Assembly (NCBI RefSeq): GCF_900155595.1
Contig: NZ_FTPB01000002.1
Span: 186,001-250,000, forward strand
DNA length: 64,000 bases
Source: Actinomyces mediterranea
Lineage (GTDB): Bacteria; Actinomycetota; Actinomycetes; Actinomycetales; Actinomycetaceae
Reading direction: 5' to 3'
Below, one piece after another: positions 36,547-45,249 of the stretch (position 1 is its first letter; each line of letters opens with the position of its first letter). The notes beneath the pieces are model-generated. The model had not been told where the DNA came from and searched no databases. It was given only the letters and a program-made list of their open reading frames with translations. Position numbers and translations under genes: made by a program.

Positions 36547-38519
36547 CGGGCATCCCCCCTGCGCAGCAGCGCCAGCGTTTGGGCGACACCCTTGACACCG
36601 TCGTTCACTGCGACTCTAAGGTCGTTGAGGTTCCCCGACGCGACGGCCCGCCCATCGGAGTCGAGGATGATGATGTGGTCCGCATAGTCGAGAAGCAATG
36701 GCGATTCCGTGATGAGGAGGGTCGTGCGTTTGTCGCGCGCTTTCGCCAGGCGCTCCCCGATGAGGGCCTCGGTGTGGGAGTCGAGCGCCGAAGTGGGTTC
36801 GACGAAGAGGGCGATGTCGGGGTCATGCACGAGTGCTCGTGCGAGGGCGATGCGCTGGCGCTGTCCCCCCGACACATTTCGCCCCGATTCTGCGAGCAGC
36901 CCGTCCAATCCGCCGGGCAGGGAGGAAAGGACATCGGATGCCGCCGCAACTGTGAGCGCATCCAGGAGGGCGGGGTCGTCGTCTGAGGGGTCATGGTTCA
37001 CGGACAGGAGGACCTTTTCACCCGTGGGAGCAGATGCGATAATCTCCCGGTAGATGGTGTCCGACAGCGGGCGACGGGGAGGCGGGGGCGTGTCGGCTCC
37101 GAGGAGGTTTTCACGCAATGAGCCCGCGAACAGTTGCGGGGTCTCCTCACTGAGCAGGATGTGTTTGCGCACGTCGCCCACGGGCAGGCTCGCGAGGGGC
37201 ACGTGGAATCCGGAGCCGGACAGGATCGCGGAGGACTCGTCATCGCTGACGCGGGCAAGACGGCGGGCAACATCGCGGGCGATCTGCACGCTCGGGGCGA
37301 GCAGGGCAGTGGTGAGCCCCGGGCGCAGGCGAACACCGCTCAACGGGTCCTCCACTGTCGCACTCGCCCAGTCGATCGAATCGGAGTCGACCGTGGGGTG
37401 GTCCTCGCGCTGTGATGAGGCGGAGGCGCCGACCTCGTCGCAGGTCAGTGGCTGGATCGCGAGGATCGACGAAGCACGTTTCACGGCGACCCAGGCGCGA
37501 GTGAGGTGTTCGACCGAGTCGGAGAGAATCCACAGGGGATGGCGCAGGAAAGTCATGTACCCGTAGAAGGCGAGGAGCTGGCCGACGCTCATCACCCCGT
37601 CGAAGATGAGCATCGCGCCCTGGGCGACGACGAGGACGGAGAACAGCATGGGCACGGCGGAGCGGGTCGCCGCCAGGAGGGCGGCAGTCGGCGCGACCTT
37701 AACCGCAGCGGCCCTGGCCCGTTGCGACTGGGCGCGGTAGGCCCGCGAATACGAGTCCTCTCCGCCGATCCCGCGCAGGATGCGCAGCCCCTGCACGGCG
37801 TCGGTGGAGATCGTCGTCAGCTCCCCCTGCTCGTCGCGCATCATTGACTGCCGGGCTTCGAGGGGTCCTCCGAGTGCCATGAGCCCGATGACGAGGATCG
37901 GCATCCCGATGAGAACAATGAGCCCGAGCGAGAGCGAGGTTCTCAGCATGAGGAACGCGACGAGGATGGTCGCCGCAGCGGAGGCCACGAATTCGGGAAT
38001 GAGAGACGTCGCTCTGCCCAATGCGGAGGCGTCCGAATTCGTCGCGGTGACGACGTCGCCCGCCGTCGAGTCGCGTTTGACGGCGCGTGGGTGCATCGAT
38101 GCGTAGGAGGCGACTGTTCTGGCCGATCCGACGGACGACCCCATCCACGTGGTGATCTCCGTCATCTGCGTGAGGGCGTCCCCCACTGCGACGAGGACGA
38201 CGACGAGCAGGAACACTCCTCCGGCGATCGCCAGGTCCGCGGACACGCCCGTCGCTAAGGCAGTATCGAGGGCGCCGCCCATCGCCCAGGGGACGAGGGC
38301 GGAGGCGACTGTGCCCAGGGTCGTCGCTGCGACCCCCAGTGCGAGGGCGGGTACGCGTCTGCGCAGGAGTTCGCGGGCGAATCGCGGGGCGGCCGCGGGC
38401 AGTGGCCACGCGGGCCCCCGCAGGGTCCGCCACGGGGCGATCCAATGTCTCGGGGTGGGACCGAGCGGGGGCAGCGCAATGCCTGCGTCGGCCGCTGCGC
38501 GTGCGAGAGGGTCTCGCAT
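36543..38519 (-). CDS. ABC exporter half-transporter lacking Walker A (degenerate partner)
   Basis: 658 residues from the ATG at 38519 (behind AAAGGACAG). Membrane domain at about 60-330. In the ATPase domain the Walker A region reads GLTTALLAPSVQIARDVARR with no G-x-x-x-x-G-K-S/T, the Walker B Asp is replaced (IALFVEPTSALD) and the H-loop His is lost (LLITESPLL), but the signature NVSGGQRQRIALARAL is perfect. This mirrors the partner gene's defects. The two are translationally coupled. Confidence 0.9.
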   Translation of the reverse strand: MRDPLARAAADAGIALPPLGPTPRHWIAPWRTLRGPAWPLPAAAPRFARELLRRRVPALALGVAATTLGTVASALVPWAMGGALDTALATGVSADLAIAGGVFLLVVVLVAVGDALTQMTEITTWMGSSVGSARTVASYASMHPRAVKRDSTAGDVVTATNSDASALGRATSLIPEFVASAAATILVAFLMLRTSLSLGLIVLIGMPILVIGLMALGGPLEARQSMMRDEQGELTTISTDAVQGLRILRGIGGEDSYSRAYRAQSQRARAAAVKVAPTAALLAATRSAVPMLFSVLVVAQGAMLIFDGVMSVGQLLAFYGYMTFLRHPLWILSDSVEHLTRAWVAVKRASSILAIQPLTCDEVGASASSQREDHPTVDSDSIDWASATVEDPLSGVRLRPGLTTALLAPSVQIARDVARRLARVSDDESSAILSGSGFHVPLASLPVGDVRKHILLSEETPQLFAGSLRENLLGADTPPPPRRPLSDTIYREIIASAPTGEKVLLSVNHDPSDDDPALLDALTVAAASDVLSSLPGGLDGLLAESGRNVSGGQRQRIALARALVHDPDIALFVEPTSALDSHTEALIGERLAKARDKRTTLLITESPLLLDYADHIIILDSDGRAVASGNLNDLRVAVNDGVKGVAQTLALLRRGDAR

Positions 38520-38603
38520 ATCGGAGCTGTCCTTTCGTCGCGAAGGGAGTGCCTTCACGAAGGATTGTGATTATTCATCCGCGCAGTGGCCGCAAGCACG
38601 GTG

Positions 38604-40493
38604 TCAGTGCGCGAAGTGACGTGTTCCGGTCATGTACAGGGTGATGCTCGCGGCGCGGGCCGCGTCGATGGATTCCTCGTCGCGAACGGATCCTCCCGGC
38701 TGGACGACGGCCTTCACTCCGGCGTCGATGAGGATCTGAAGTCCGTCGGCGAAGGGGAAGAACGCGTCCGATGCGGCGACGGAGCCGATGGAGCGCTGCT
38801 CGGGCGCGTCAACAACATCATCGGCTCTGGCGCCACCGGCGGACTGGACGTCCGCGCCCGCATCCTTCGCAGCGTCCCCGGTGGCGCGGCCGCCGAGGGT
38901 GTTCGCGCGCTCAACCGCCAGCTTGCAGGAGTCGACGCGGTTCACCTGCCCCATGCCGACCCCGATGGACGCCTCATCCTTGACGAGGATGATGGCGTTG
39001 GAGCGGACGGCCCTTACGGAGCGCCACGCGAACTCCAAGTCGGCGAGAGTCGCCGCATCGGCGGGCTCTCCCGCGACGAGAGTCCAATTCGCGGGGTCGT
39101 CGCCCACGGCATCGATCTCGTCACGGTTCTGAACGATGAGGCCACCGCTGATCTGCTTGAATTCGATGTCGCCGCGCAGGGGCGGCAGCGCTTCGAGGAC
39201 GCGGAGGTTCTTCTTCGCCGCCAGGACCTCCAGCGCGCCGTCCTCGTATGCGGGGGCGAGGACGACCTCGGTGAAGATCGGGACGATCTGCTCGGCGAGC
39301 TGCACCGTAACCGGGCGGTTCACGGCGATGACGCCGCCGAATGCGGACACCGGGTCGCAGGCGTGGGCCTTGCGGTGGGCTTCAGCGATGTCGTCGGCGA
39401 CGGCGATGCCGCAGGGGTTCGCGTGCTTGATGATCGCCACGCAGGGGCGCTCGTGGTCGTAGGCGGCCCTCAGCGCCGCATCGGAGTCGGTGTAGTTGTT
39501 GTAGCTCATCGCCTTGCCGTGCAGCTGGCGGGCATTGGCGATGCCCGGCAGGAGCGGGGCGTCGGCGGCGTCGTCCTCGTCGCGAAGGATGAGGGCGCCC
39601 TCTTCGTCTTCGAGCAGTTCAGCGTAGACCGCCGCCTGTTGGTGCGGGTTCTCTCCGTATCGCAGGGCGTCGAGTCGTTGGAATGCCGCGGAGACGAAGG
39701 CCGGGAATACGGGCTCCTCGTCGTCGGCGACGATGACGGTGTCGTCGTCCTCGGCGTCGTCGTCGCCCTCCGGCTGCGCGAAAATGCCCTCCAACATCTG
39801 AGAGAAGAGATCATCATCGATTCCGAGGTGATCCTCGCAGGCCTCATCGAGTTCTTCGACGAGGTCGGTGCGCTCGACCTGCCGCGTCATCCATCCGGCG
39901 ATCGCCAAGTCATAGGTCGCCGTGTGAACGAACGCTTCTGCGGCGTATTCGCGGCGCTCATCGAGGGTGGAACCGCCACTTTCTGCCGCCTCGACGATGT
40001 CCGGGTAGTGCGCGGGGGAGGTAATGACCGCGACGGAGGGGTGGTTCTTCGCGGCGGCGCGCACCATCGAGGGGCCGCCGATGTCGATCTGTTCGACGCA
40101 CTCGTCGAAAGAGGCGCCGGAGGCGACGGTGTCGGAGAACGGGTAGAGGTTACAGACGACGAGATCGAAGGCTCTGATGCCGAGCTCGGTGATCTGGGCG
40201 CGATGGTCCGCCTTGCGCTGGTCGGCGAGGATGCCCGCGTGGACCTTCGGGTGAAGGGTCTTGACGCGCCCTTCGAGCACCTCAGGGAATCCGGTGACGT
40301 CGTCGACGGGCGTGACCGACACTCCCGCCTGCGCGATGCGGGCCGCGGTCGACCCGGTGGAGACGATCTCGACGCCCGCTTGAGCGAGGCCCCGGGCGAG
40401 TTCTTCCAACCCGGTCTTGTCGTATACGGAGATGAGGGCGCGCTTGATGGGGCGCACGTCAATGGATTCCAGGTTGTCCAGCCTTACGGACAT
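38604..40493 (-). CDS. purH: Bifunctional AICAR formyltransferase/IMP cyclohydrolase
   Basis: 629 residues, about 100 longer than usual. The IMP cyclohydrolase domain is N-terminal ([37 protein letters not shown]) and the formyltransferase domain follows ([41 protein letters not shown], ending [12 protein letters not shown]). The extra length is an acidic insert near residues 250-275 (Asp/Glu-rich) and a smaller Ala/Gly/Asp-rich loop near 535-570. It carries out the last two steps of IMP synthesis. GGAGGAATC precedes the ATG. Next upstream is the DUF6350 gene. Confidence 0.96.
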   Translation of the reverse strand: MSVRLDNLESIDVRPIKRALISVYDKTGLEELARGLAQAGVEIVSTGSTAARIAQAGVSVTPVDDVTGFPEVLEGRVKTLHPKVHAGILADQRKADHRAQITELGIRAFDLVVCNLYPFSDTVASGASFDECVEQIDIGGPSMVRAAAKNHPSVAVITSPAHYPDIVEAAESGGSTLDERREYAAEAFVHTATYDLAIAGWMTRQVERTDLVEELDEACEDHLGIDDDLFSQMLEGIFAQPEGDDDAEDDDTVIVADDEEPVFPAFVSAAFQRLDALRYGENPHQQAAVYAELLEDEEGALILRDEDDAADAPLLPGIANARQLHGKAMSYNNYTDSDAALRAAYDHERPCVAIIKHANPCGIAVADDIAEAHRKAHACDPVSAFGGVIAVNRPVTVQLAEQIVPIFTEVVLAPAYEDGALEVLAAKKNLRVLEALPPLRGDIEFKQISGGLIVQNRDEIDAVGDDPANWTLVAGEPADAATLADLEFAWRSVRAVRSNAIILVKDEASIGVGMGQVNRVDSCKLAVERANTLGGRATGDAAKDAGADVQSAGGARADDVVDAPEQRSIGSVAASDAFFPFADGLQILIDAGVKAVVQPGGSVRDEESIDAARAASITLYMTGTRHFAH

Positions 40494-40698
40494 GATTCCT
40501 CCAGGAGTGATTGTGCATGCCCGGCGCCCAGGCGGGCGGCGCCTCGCGGGTTATCCGGCCGCTCCCCGGTGGTGCCCCACCCTCGCCAGTCGCGACCGCA
40601 TCCAGTCTAATGTCCGATGAGCGGGGTCGGCATCCGAGTCCTTGTGATGTTGCGGGAGCAGGGGCCCGCCTGAGGGGCCTCACTCACCCGGATGCTCG

Positions 40699-42312
40699 TC
40701 AGTCCTGCTCGGGTTCTCGTTCGGCCTGGCGGGCGGGGGATTCGACTGCGGGGATGACTGCTTCTTCGCTCGGGGTCCACGGCCTCAGCCGTCCCGTCGG
40801 CGCATCCGCCTCATTGACGAGGCTCATCGTAGTCGTCTCAATGACCTCCTCGAGTGCCACATCAGTGCTGATCGTGGTGGTTTCAGCTGTCTCTTCCATC
40901 CTGTCAGCAGTCCCCCCGTCGTCGGCGGTCACGATGGCCGCCATCGGGGACTCGTCGCTCGCCCCGCCCACGTCGTCAGGAGACTCGTCGGGAGCGTCCG
41001 CACGTGGCTCACTGTCTGCCTCGATGCCCGTGTCGGCTTCGTCGATGCCGGGCGACTCCTCCTGAAGGGAAACGACCCTCTGTGCGTCCTCGCCGACCGG
41101 TTGGAGAGACTGGGTCCACTGGGACTTCAACCACGCGACCGCGTCGGGGTGGGTGAGCAGAGCACCTGCGAGCATTCCGCCGCCGACTTCGGCGACGAGG
41201 GCGAACGCCGCAGTCGCCGGGTGCGGACCGAGGAGCGCCATGCGCGCACTCCCCAGGTGCATCACAGCAGACGCCATCCACACGACGACGACGATGGCGA
41301 GTACCCCGACGGAGACGGCGGTCCGCCGCGTCTGCTCTCCGATTGTCCGACACACCGACCTCGTACCGAAGAAGACGCCGACTCCGACTCCCACGGCGAT
41401 GGGGAGGAGGATCACCCACATGCCGGGCGCTGAAACGGGCAGTGCCCCTAAGACGGGGAAGCCGGGGATCGGAGCGGTCGAGGCCACGGTCGGCGAGTGG
41501 GGGGCGTCGACTCCGATCCACACGCCGGGGCCCCCGAGCCACGCGAGCGCCCACGCGATGAGGGTCGGCAAGTAGAAAACCTGAGCCGCAATGATGAGCC
41601 CGTCCTGCAGCTTCGAGGCGGGCAGGAGCAGCGCGTGGATGCTCGCGATCGCATCTCGATGCACGACCAATGCGGCGCATAACGCGATGAACCCCATCGC
41701 GACGACGGCGCCCGTCAATCGTAGTCCCTGAGTGAGGCCGTCACGGATCCAGTCGTGCAAAACGAGACGCGATTCCTTGTCGTCGCAGTGTTGGACGACG
41801 GCCCATCCGACCGCGATGAGGGGGATGAGAAGGGCGCCCGGCCATGCCTGCCACCAGTGCGCGTGATTCGCACCGGCGCCGACGATGATGAACGAGGTGG
41901 CCGCGAATGTGGGGACGGCGAACCAGTGCGCCGCAGCGGGGAATGCCCGACCGGATCTGAGGAGGAGCCGCAGGATCGCGATGAGCAATGCGCCGAGCAG
42001 TGTCGGAGTCGCCGTGTAGGCCACTGAGTCGACGATGACGGGTGCGCCGAGGGCCGCTGCCCACAGGTCGGTGCCGAATGCGAAAGCGTTCTCCCAGGTA
42101 ATCGACCCCATCCATGGGTTGTCCGATACCGTCGAATAGGCGGCCATGGATGCGAGGGTGACGATCGCCCACCCGATGAACACGGTCTCCGCTCCCGACA
42201 GGACAGCGCGAGCCCACCCATCGGGAACCTCGATCCGGATGGTGCGTCTCGACGGCACATAGGTCGTCGTCCGTTTCGTCTGGTGCGGCCTGGGCCTGGA
42301 AGTCTCATTCAT
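40699..42312 (-). CDS. DUF6350-type polytopic membrane protein
   Basis: 537 residues with about nine to ten helices between residues 35 and 420, then a long acidic, disordered C-terminal tail rich in Glu, Asp, Ser and Pro. The place between sucD and purH is the usual one for DUF6350 proteins in actinomycetes; function is unknown. The ATG at 42312 is preferred over a GTG 21 bases upstream because AGGGGAAC stands right before it. Confidence 0.8.
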   Translation of the reverse strand: MNETSRPRPHQTKRTTTYVPSRRTIRIEVPDGWARAVLSGAETVFIGWAIVTLASMAAYSTVSDNPWMGSITWENAFAFGTDLWAAALGAPVIVDSVAYTATPTLLGALLIAILRLLLRSGRAFPAAAHWFAVPTFAATSFIIVGAGANHAHWWQAWPGALLIPLIAVGWAVVQHCDDKESRLVLHDWIRDGLTQGLRLTGAVVAMGFIALCAALVVHRDAIASIHALLLPASKLQDGLIIAAQVFYLPTLIAWALAWLGGPGVWIGVDAPHSPTVASTAPIPGFPVLGALPVSAPGMWVILLPIAVGVGVGVFFGTRSVCRTIGEQTRRTAVSVGVLAIVVVVWMASAVMHLGSARMALLGPHPATAAFALVAEVGGGMLAGALLTHPDAVAWLKSQWTQSLQPVGEDAQRVVSLQEESPGIDEADTGIEADSEPRADAPDESPDDVGGASDESPMAAIVTADDGGTADRMEETAETTTISTDVALEEVIETTTMSLVNEADAPTGRLRPWTPSEEAVIPAVESPARQAEREPEQD

Positions 42313-42400
42313 TGTTCCCCTATCGTCGCCCACGTCGGCGCCGCCGCCGGGTCGAAGCGCCGATCATGCGCCGAACCCGTGAGGCGTCACTCAGGCGCCC

Positions 42401-43291
42401 TCACCCGCCGAAGATCTCGCGTGCCAGTTCAGCCGTGTGGAAAGGGGTCCTCCCCACCGGCACGCCCGCCGCCTCGAGCGCCCGAGCCTTGGCGGCCGCA
42501 GTACCCGACGCTCCCGACACGATCGCGCCCGCGTGGCCCATGGTCTTGCCCTTCGGGGCGCTGAAGCCCGCGATATAGGCGACGACTGGCTTCGTCATGT
42601 GCTCCTCGATCCACCCAGCGGCGCGCTCCTCCGAGTCCCCTCCGATCTCGCCGATCATGACGACGAAGTCCGTATCAGGGTCCTCTTCGAAAGCTGCGAG
42701 GGCGTCAACGTGGGTCGTCCCGACGACCGGGTCTCCGCCGATGCCCAGGCATGTGGAGAATCCGAGGTCGCGCAACTCGTACATGAGCTGGTAGGTGAGG
42801 GTTCCCGACTTCGAGACGAGGCCGATCCTCCCCTTGGGTGCGATGCCCTCGGGGATGATGCCGACATTCGATCCGCCGGGGCTGAAGATCCCCGGGCAGT
42901 TCGGGCCGATGAGCCGGACTCCCCGCTCAGTGGCGTGCTCGACGATGATGACGGAGTCGTGGACGGGGATTCCCGCAGTGATGACGACGAGAGTCTCAAT
43001 ACCCGCGCCGATCGCCTCCAGGGCAGCGTCTTTGGCGAAGGGTGCGGGAACGAAGACGACGGAAGTGTTCGCCCCGGTCTGCCCCATTGCTTCGGCGACG
43101 GTCCGGAAGACGGGGAGCTGCACCTCAGCGGCACCGGCCTCGAAGTTCATGGATCGCTCCCACGAATGCGGGTTGGTGCCCGCGACGATCCGCGTTCCGG
43201 CGCTCAACATCCGCTGCGTATGGGTGCGTCCCTCCACTCCGGTCATGCCCTGGACGATGACGCGGGCATCCTCATTGAGGAAGATCGACAT
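42401..43291 (-). CDS. sucD: Succinyl-CoA synthetase (ADP-forming), alpha subunit
   Basis: 296 residues, normal length. The CoA-binding Rossmann domain is N-terminal ([19 protein letters not shown]), [13 protein letters not shown] and [14 protein letters not shown] follow, and the phosphohistidine loop [13 protein letters not shown] is near residue 245. With SucC it interconverts succinyl-CoA and succinate with ATP formation. The ATG overlaps the sucC stop (ATGA), with GGAGGAGG upstream. Confidence 0.96.
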   Translation of the reverse strand: MSIFLNEDARVIVQGMTGVEGRTHTQRMLSAGTRIVAGTNPHSWERSMNFEAGAAEVQLPVFRTVAEAMGQTGANTSVVFVPAPFAKDAALEAIGAGIETLVVITAGIPVHDSVIIVEHATERGVRLIGPNCPGIFSPGGSNVGIIPEGIAPKGRIGLVSKSGTLTYQLMYELRDLGFSTCLGIGGDPVVGTTHVDALAAFEEDPDTDFVVMIGEIGGDSEERAAGWIEEHMTKPVVAYIAGFSAPKGKTMGHAGAIVSGASGTAAAKARALEAAGVPVGRTPFHTAELAREIFGG

Positions 43292-44511
43292 CAGTCCTCC
43301 TCCCCTGTGCTCTGTCGGTCCCCGCCCTCGTCGGCGCGGCCGAGGCGGGCGAGTTCCACTGCCTTGCGAACAGCGGCATCCATGGTGTCCGCCATGTGAA
43401 TGAACGGGTGCCGGGCGGCGGCGAGGATCGCCTTGCCCTCGTCGACCCGGTTGCCGTTGAGGCACACGACGATGGGTGTGGTCGCCGTGTCGGACAGCAT
43501 GCCGAGCACCGTGAGGATCCCCTCGGCGACCCGGTCGCAGGCGGTGATCCCGCCGAAGACGTTGACGAGCACTGATCGGACTCGTTCGTCTCCCAGGACG
43601 ATGCCGAGGCTCTTCGCCATGGTCTCAGCGTCGGCCCCTCCGCCGATGTCGAGGAAGTTCGCGGGGCTGATCCCCGTTTCCTCCCCCGTCATCGCGACCA
43701 TGTCGAGGGTCGACATGACGAGGCCTGCGCCGTTGCCGATGATGCCGACCTGCCCGTTGAGGCGCACGTAGTTGATGCCCGACTGGGCGGCGAGCGCCTC
43801 GAGGGGGTCTTGAGACTCCGCGTCGATAAAGACCTCGTGTTCGGGGTGGCGGAAGCGCGCGTTATCGTCGAGGCTCACTTTCGCGTCGAGCGCCCACACG
43901 CCCCCATCGGCGGTGACTCCCAGGGGGTTCACCTCGACCAGGGTCGCGTCCTCGCCCTGGTAGACGTCCCACAGCGACATGAGGACCTGCGTGAGCCCCC
44001 TGTGGTGATCTGCGGTCATGCCGGTGCACGCGAGGAGTCGGCGGGCGACCCTCTCATTGATCCCGGTGTCGGCGTCCACACCGATGCGGACGATGGCTTC
44101 GGGGCGGTCCTTCGCGAGAGCCTCGATGTCCATGCCGCCCTCGTGCGAGCAGATCACGAGGTGGCGCCTGTGGGAGCGGTCGAGCAGAATCGAGAAGTAG
44201 AACTCCTCGACGACATCGGCGCGCGATGCAATGAGAAGGGTGTCGACCCGGTGTCCGTGAATGTCGAGCCCGAGGATCTTACGGGCGTGCTCTTCGGCCT
44301 CATCGGCGCTGCGCGCGACACGGACGCCTCCGGCTTTTCCTCGCCCACCGGTCTTCACCTGGGCTTTAACGACCACGCTATCCGCGCCTTCTCCTAGGAG
44401 GCGAGCCGCAGCCCGTCGGGCGTCCTCGGGACGGGTCACCGTCATTCCCGGGGGCACGGGAACCCCATGGGAGCTGAGGAGGCTACGCGCCTGGTATTCA
44501 TGCAGGTCCAT
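43291..44511 (-). CDS. sucC: Succinyl-CoA synthetase (ADP-forming), beta subunit
   Basis: 406 residues. ATP-grasp domain: [60 protein letters not shown]; the C-terminal CoA-ligase domain has [14 protein letters not shown] and [18 protein letters not shown]. The start at 44511 follows AGGAGGAGGGG. The frame is open further upstream only because it runs through the remains of a GDPD gene. Confidence 0.96.
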   Translation of the reverse strand: MDLHEYQARSLLSSHGVPVPPGMTVTRPEDARRAAARLLGEGADSVVVKAQVKTGGRGKAGGVRVARSADEAEEHARKILGLDIHGHRVDTLLIASRADVVEEFYFSILLDRSHRRHLVICSHEGGMDIEALAKDRPEAIVRIGVDADTGINERVARRLLACTGMTADHHRGLTQVLMSLWDVYQGEDATLVEVNPLGVTADGGVWALDAKVSLDDNARFRHPEHEVFIDAESQDPLEALAAQSGINYVRLNGQVGIIGNGAGLVMSTLDMVAMTGEETGISPANFLDIGGGADAETMAKSLGIVLGDERVRSVLVNVFGGITACDRVAEGILTVLGMLSDTATTPIVVCLNGNRVDEGKAILAAARHPFIHMADTMDAAVRKAVELARLGRADEGGDRQSTGEED

Positions 44512-45041
44512 TGGCTTCCCCTCCTCCTGCGACTGGCGTGTACGCGATCGGTGCCGACCAACTCCGAGGATAGGGGCCCGTTTACTGTAGCGCACGGGGT
44601 CGAGAGTGAGGCTGATGAGGGCGACGGATTCGTTCATCCCCCGCTGACGGATCGTCTCCGCCAGATCGTCCACCATCTCCTGATCCGCGCTCGCCCCTTT
44701 AGTTCGATGAACAATCCGATTTTCTCCTGCGCCGTCCTCGGCTCCCCGGCGAGGCGCTTGAATGTCGCATCATGGTGAATGATGTAATGGCCGTCCTTCG
44801 TGCGCTGGACGTTGATCTCAGACCATTGAGCCCCTTGGGCGATCGCCGCCTCCAATCCTGCAGATGCGATCATCGCGCGGAAGGGGTCGAGGTCGTTGAT
44901 GAGCATCGTGTACAGGGGGCTGAGCACGATGATGATGAGCGCCCTCGACAATAGCTGATAGCGCGCATAAAGCCACAGATCGCTCGCGTTCACACCCCGA
45001 TCGGGCTTCTTCTCGCGCGTGAGAAGACGGAACATTGACAT
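44512..45041 (-). pseudogene. Glycerophosphodiester phosphodiesterase with membrane domain, broken
   Basis: From an ATG near 45041 the strand reads MFRLLTREKKPDRG, a membrane helix (ALIIIVLSPLYTMLI), then GDPD motifs QGAQWSEINVQRTKDGHYII and HHDATFKRLAGEP. The family stretch up to the ELK motif is deleted (IGLFIELKG follows directly). After a one-base shift it continues SADQEMVDDLAETIRQRGMN and VALISLTLDPVRYS, then merges into the sucC leader. Membrane-domain and catalytic parts are too incomplete to work. Confidence 0.75.
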
Positions 45042-45249
45042 CCTCGAGTTGGCTGACACGACTCCCGACTGCGGATGTGCAGTGCAGGAGCCGTTCGTTC
45101 AGCGCAGTGGACTCATGACAGTGTGTTCGACGACCATCTCACCCCGATCGACGCACGCCCCCGCTGCAATGGGGGTGCGCACGGGCACGGTACATCGAAA
45201 ACCCTCGTGAAGCAACATCGCTCCGATGCGCGACGACCCGGTCGCCCGG

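Noticed and set aside
39900-40610. Long open plus-strand frames across purH, pcrA and DUF1846
   Set aside because: Typical antisense shadows in high-GC genes; no ribosome sites or domain motifs.
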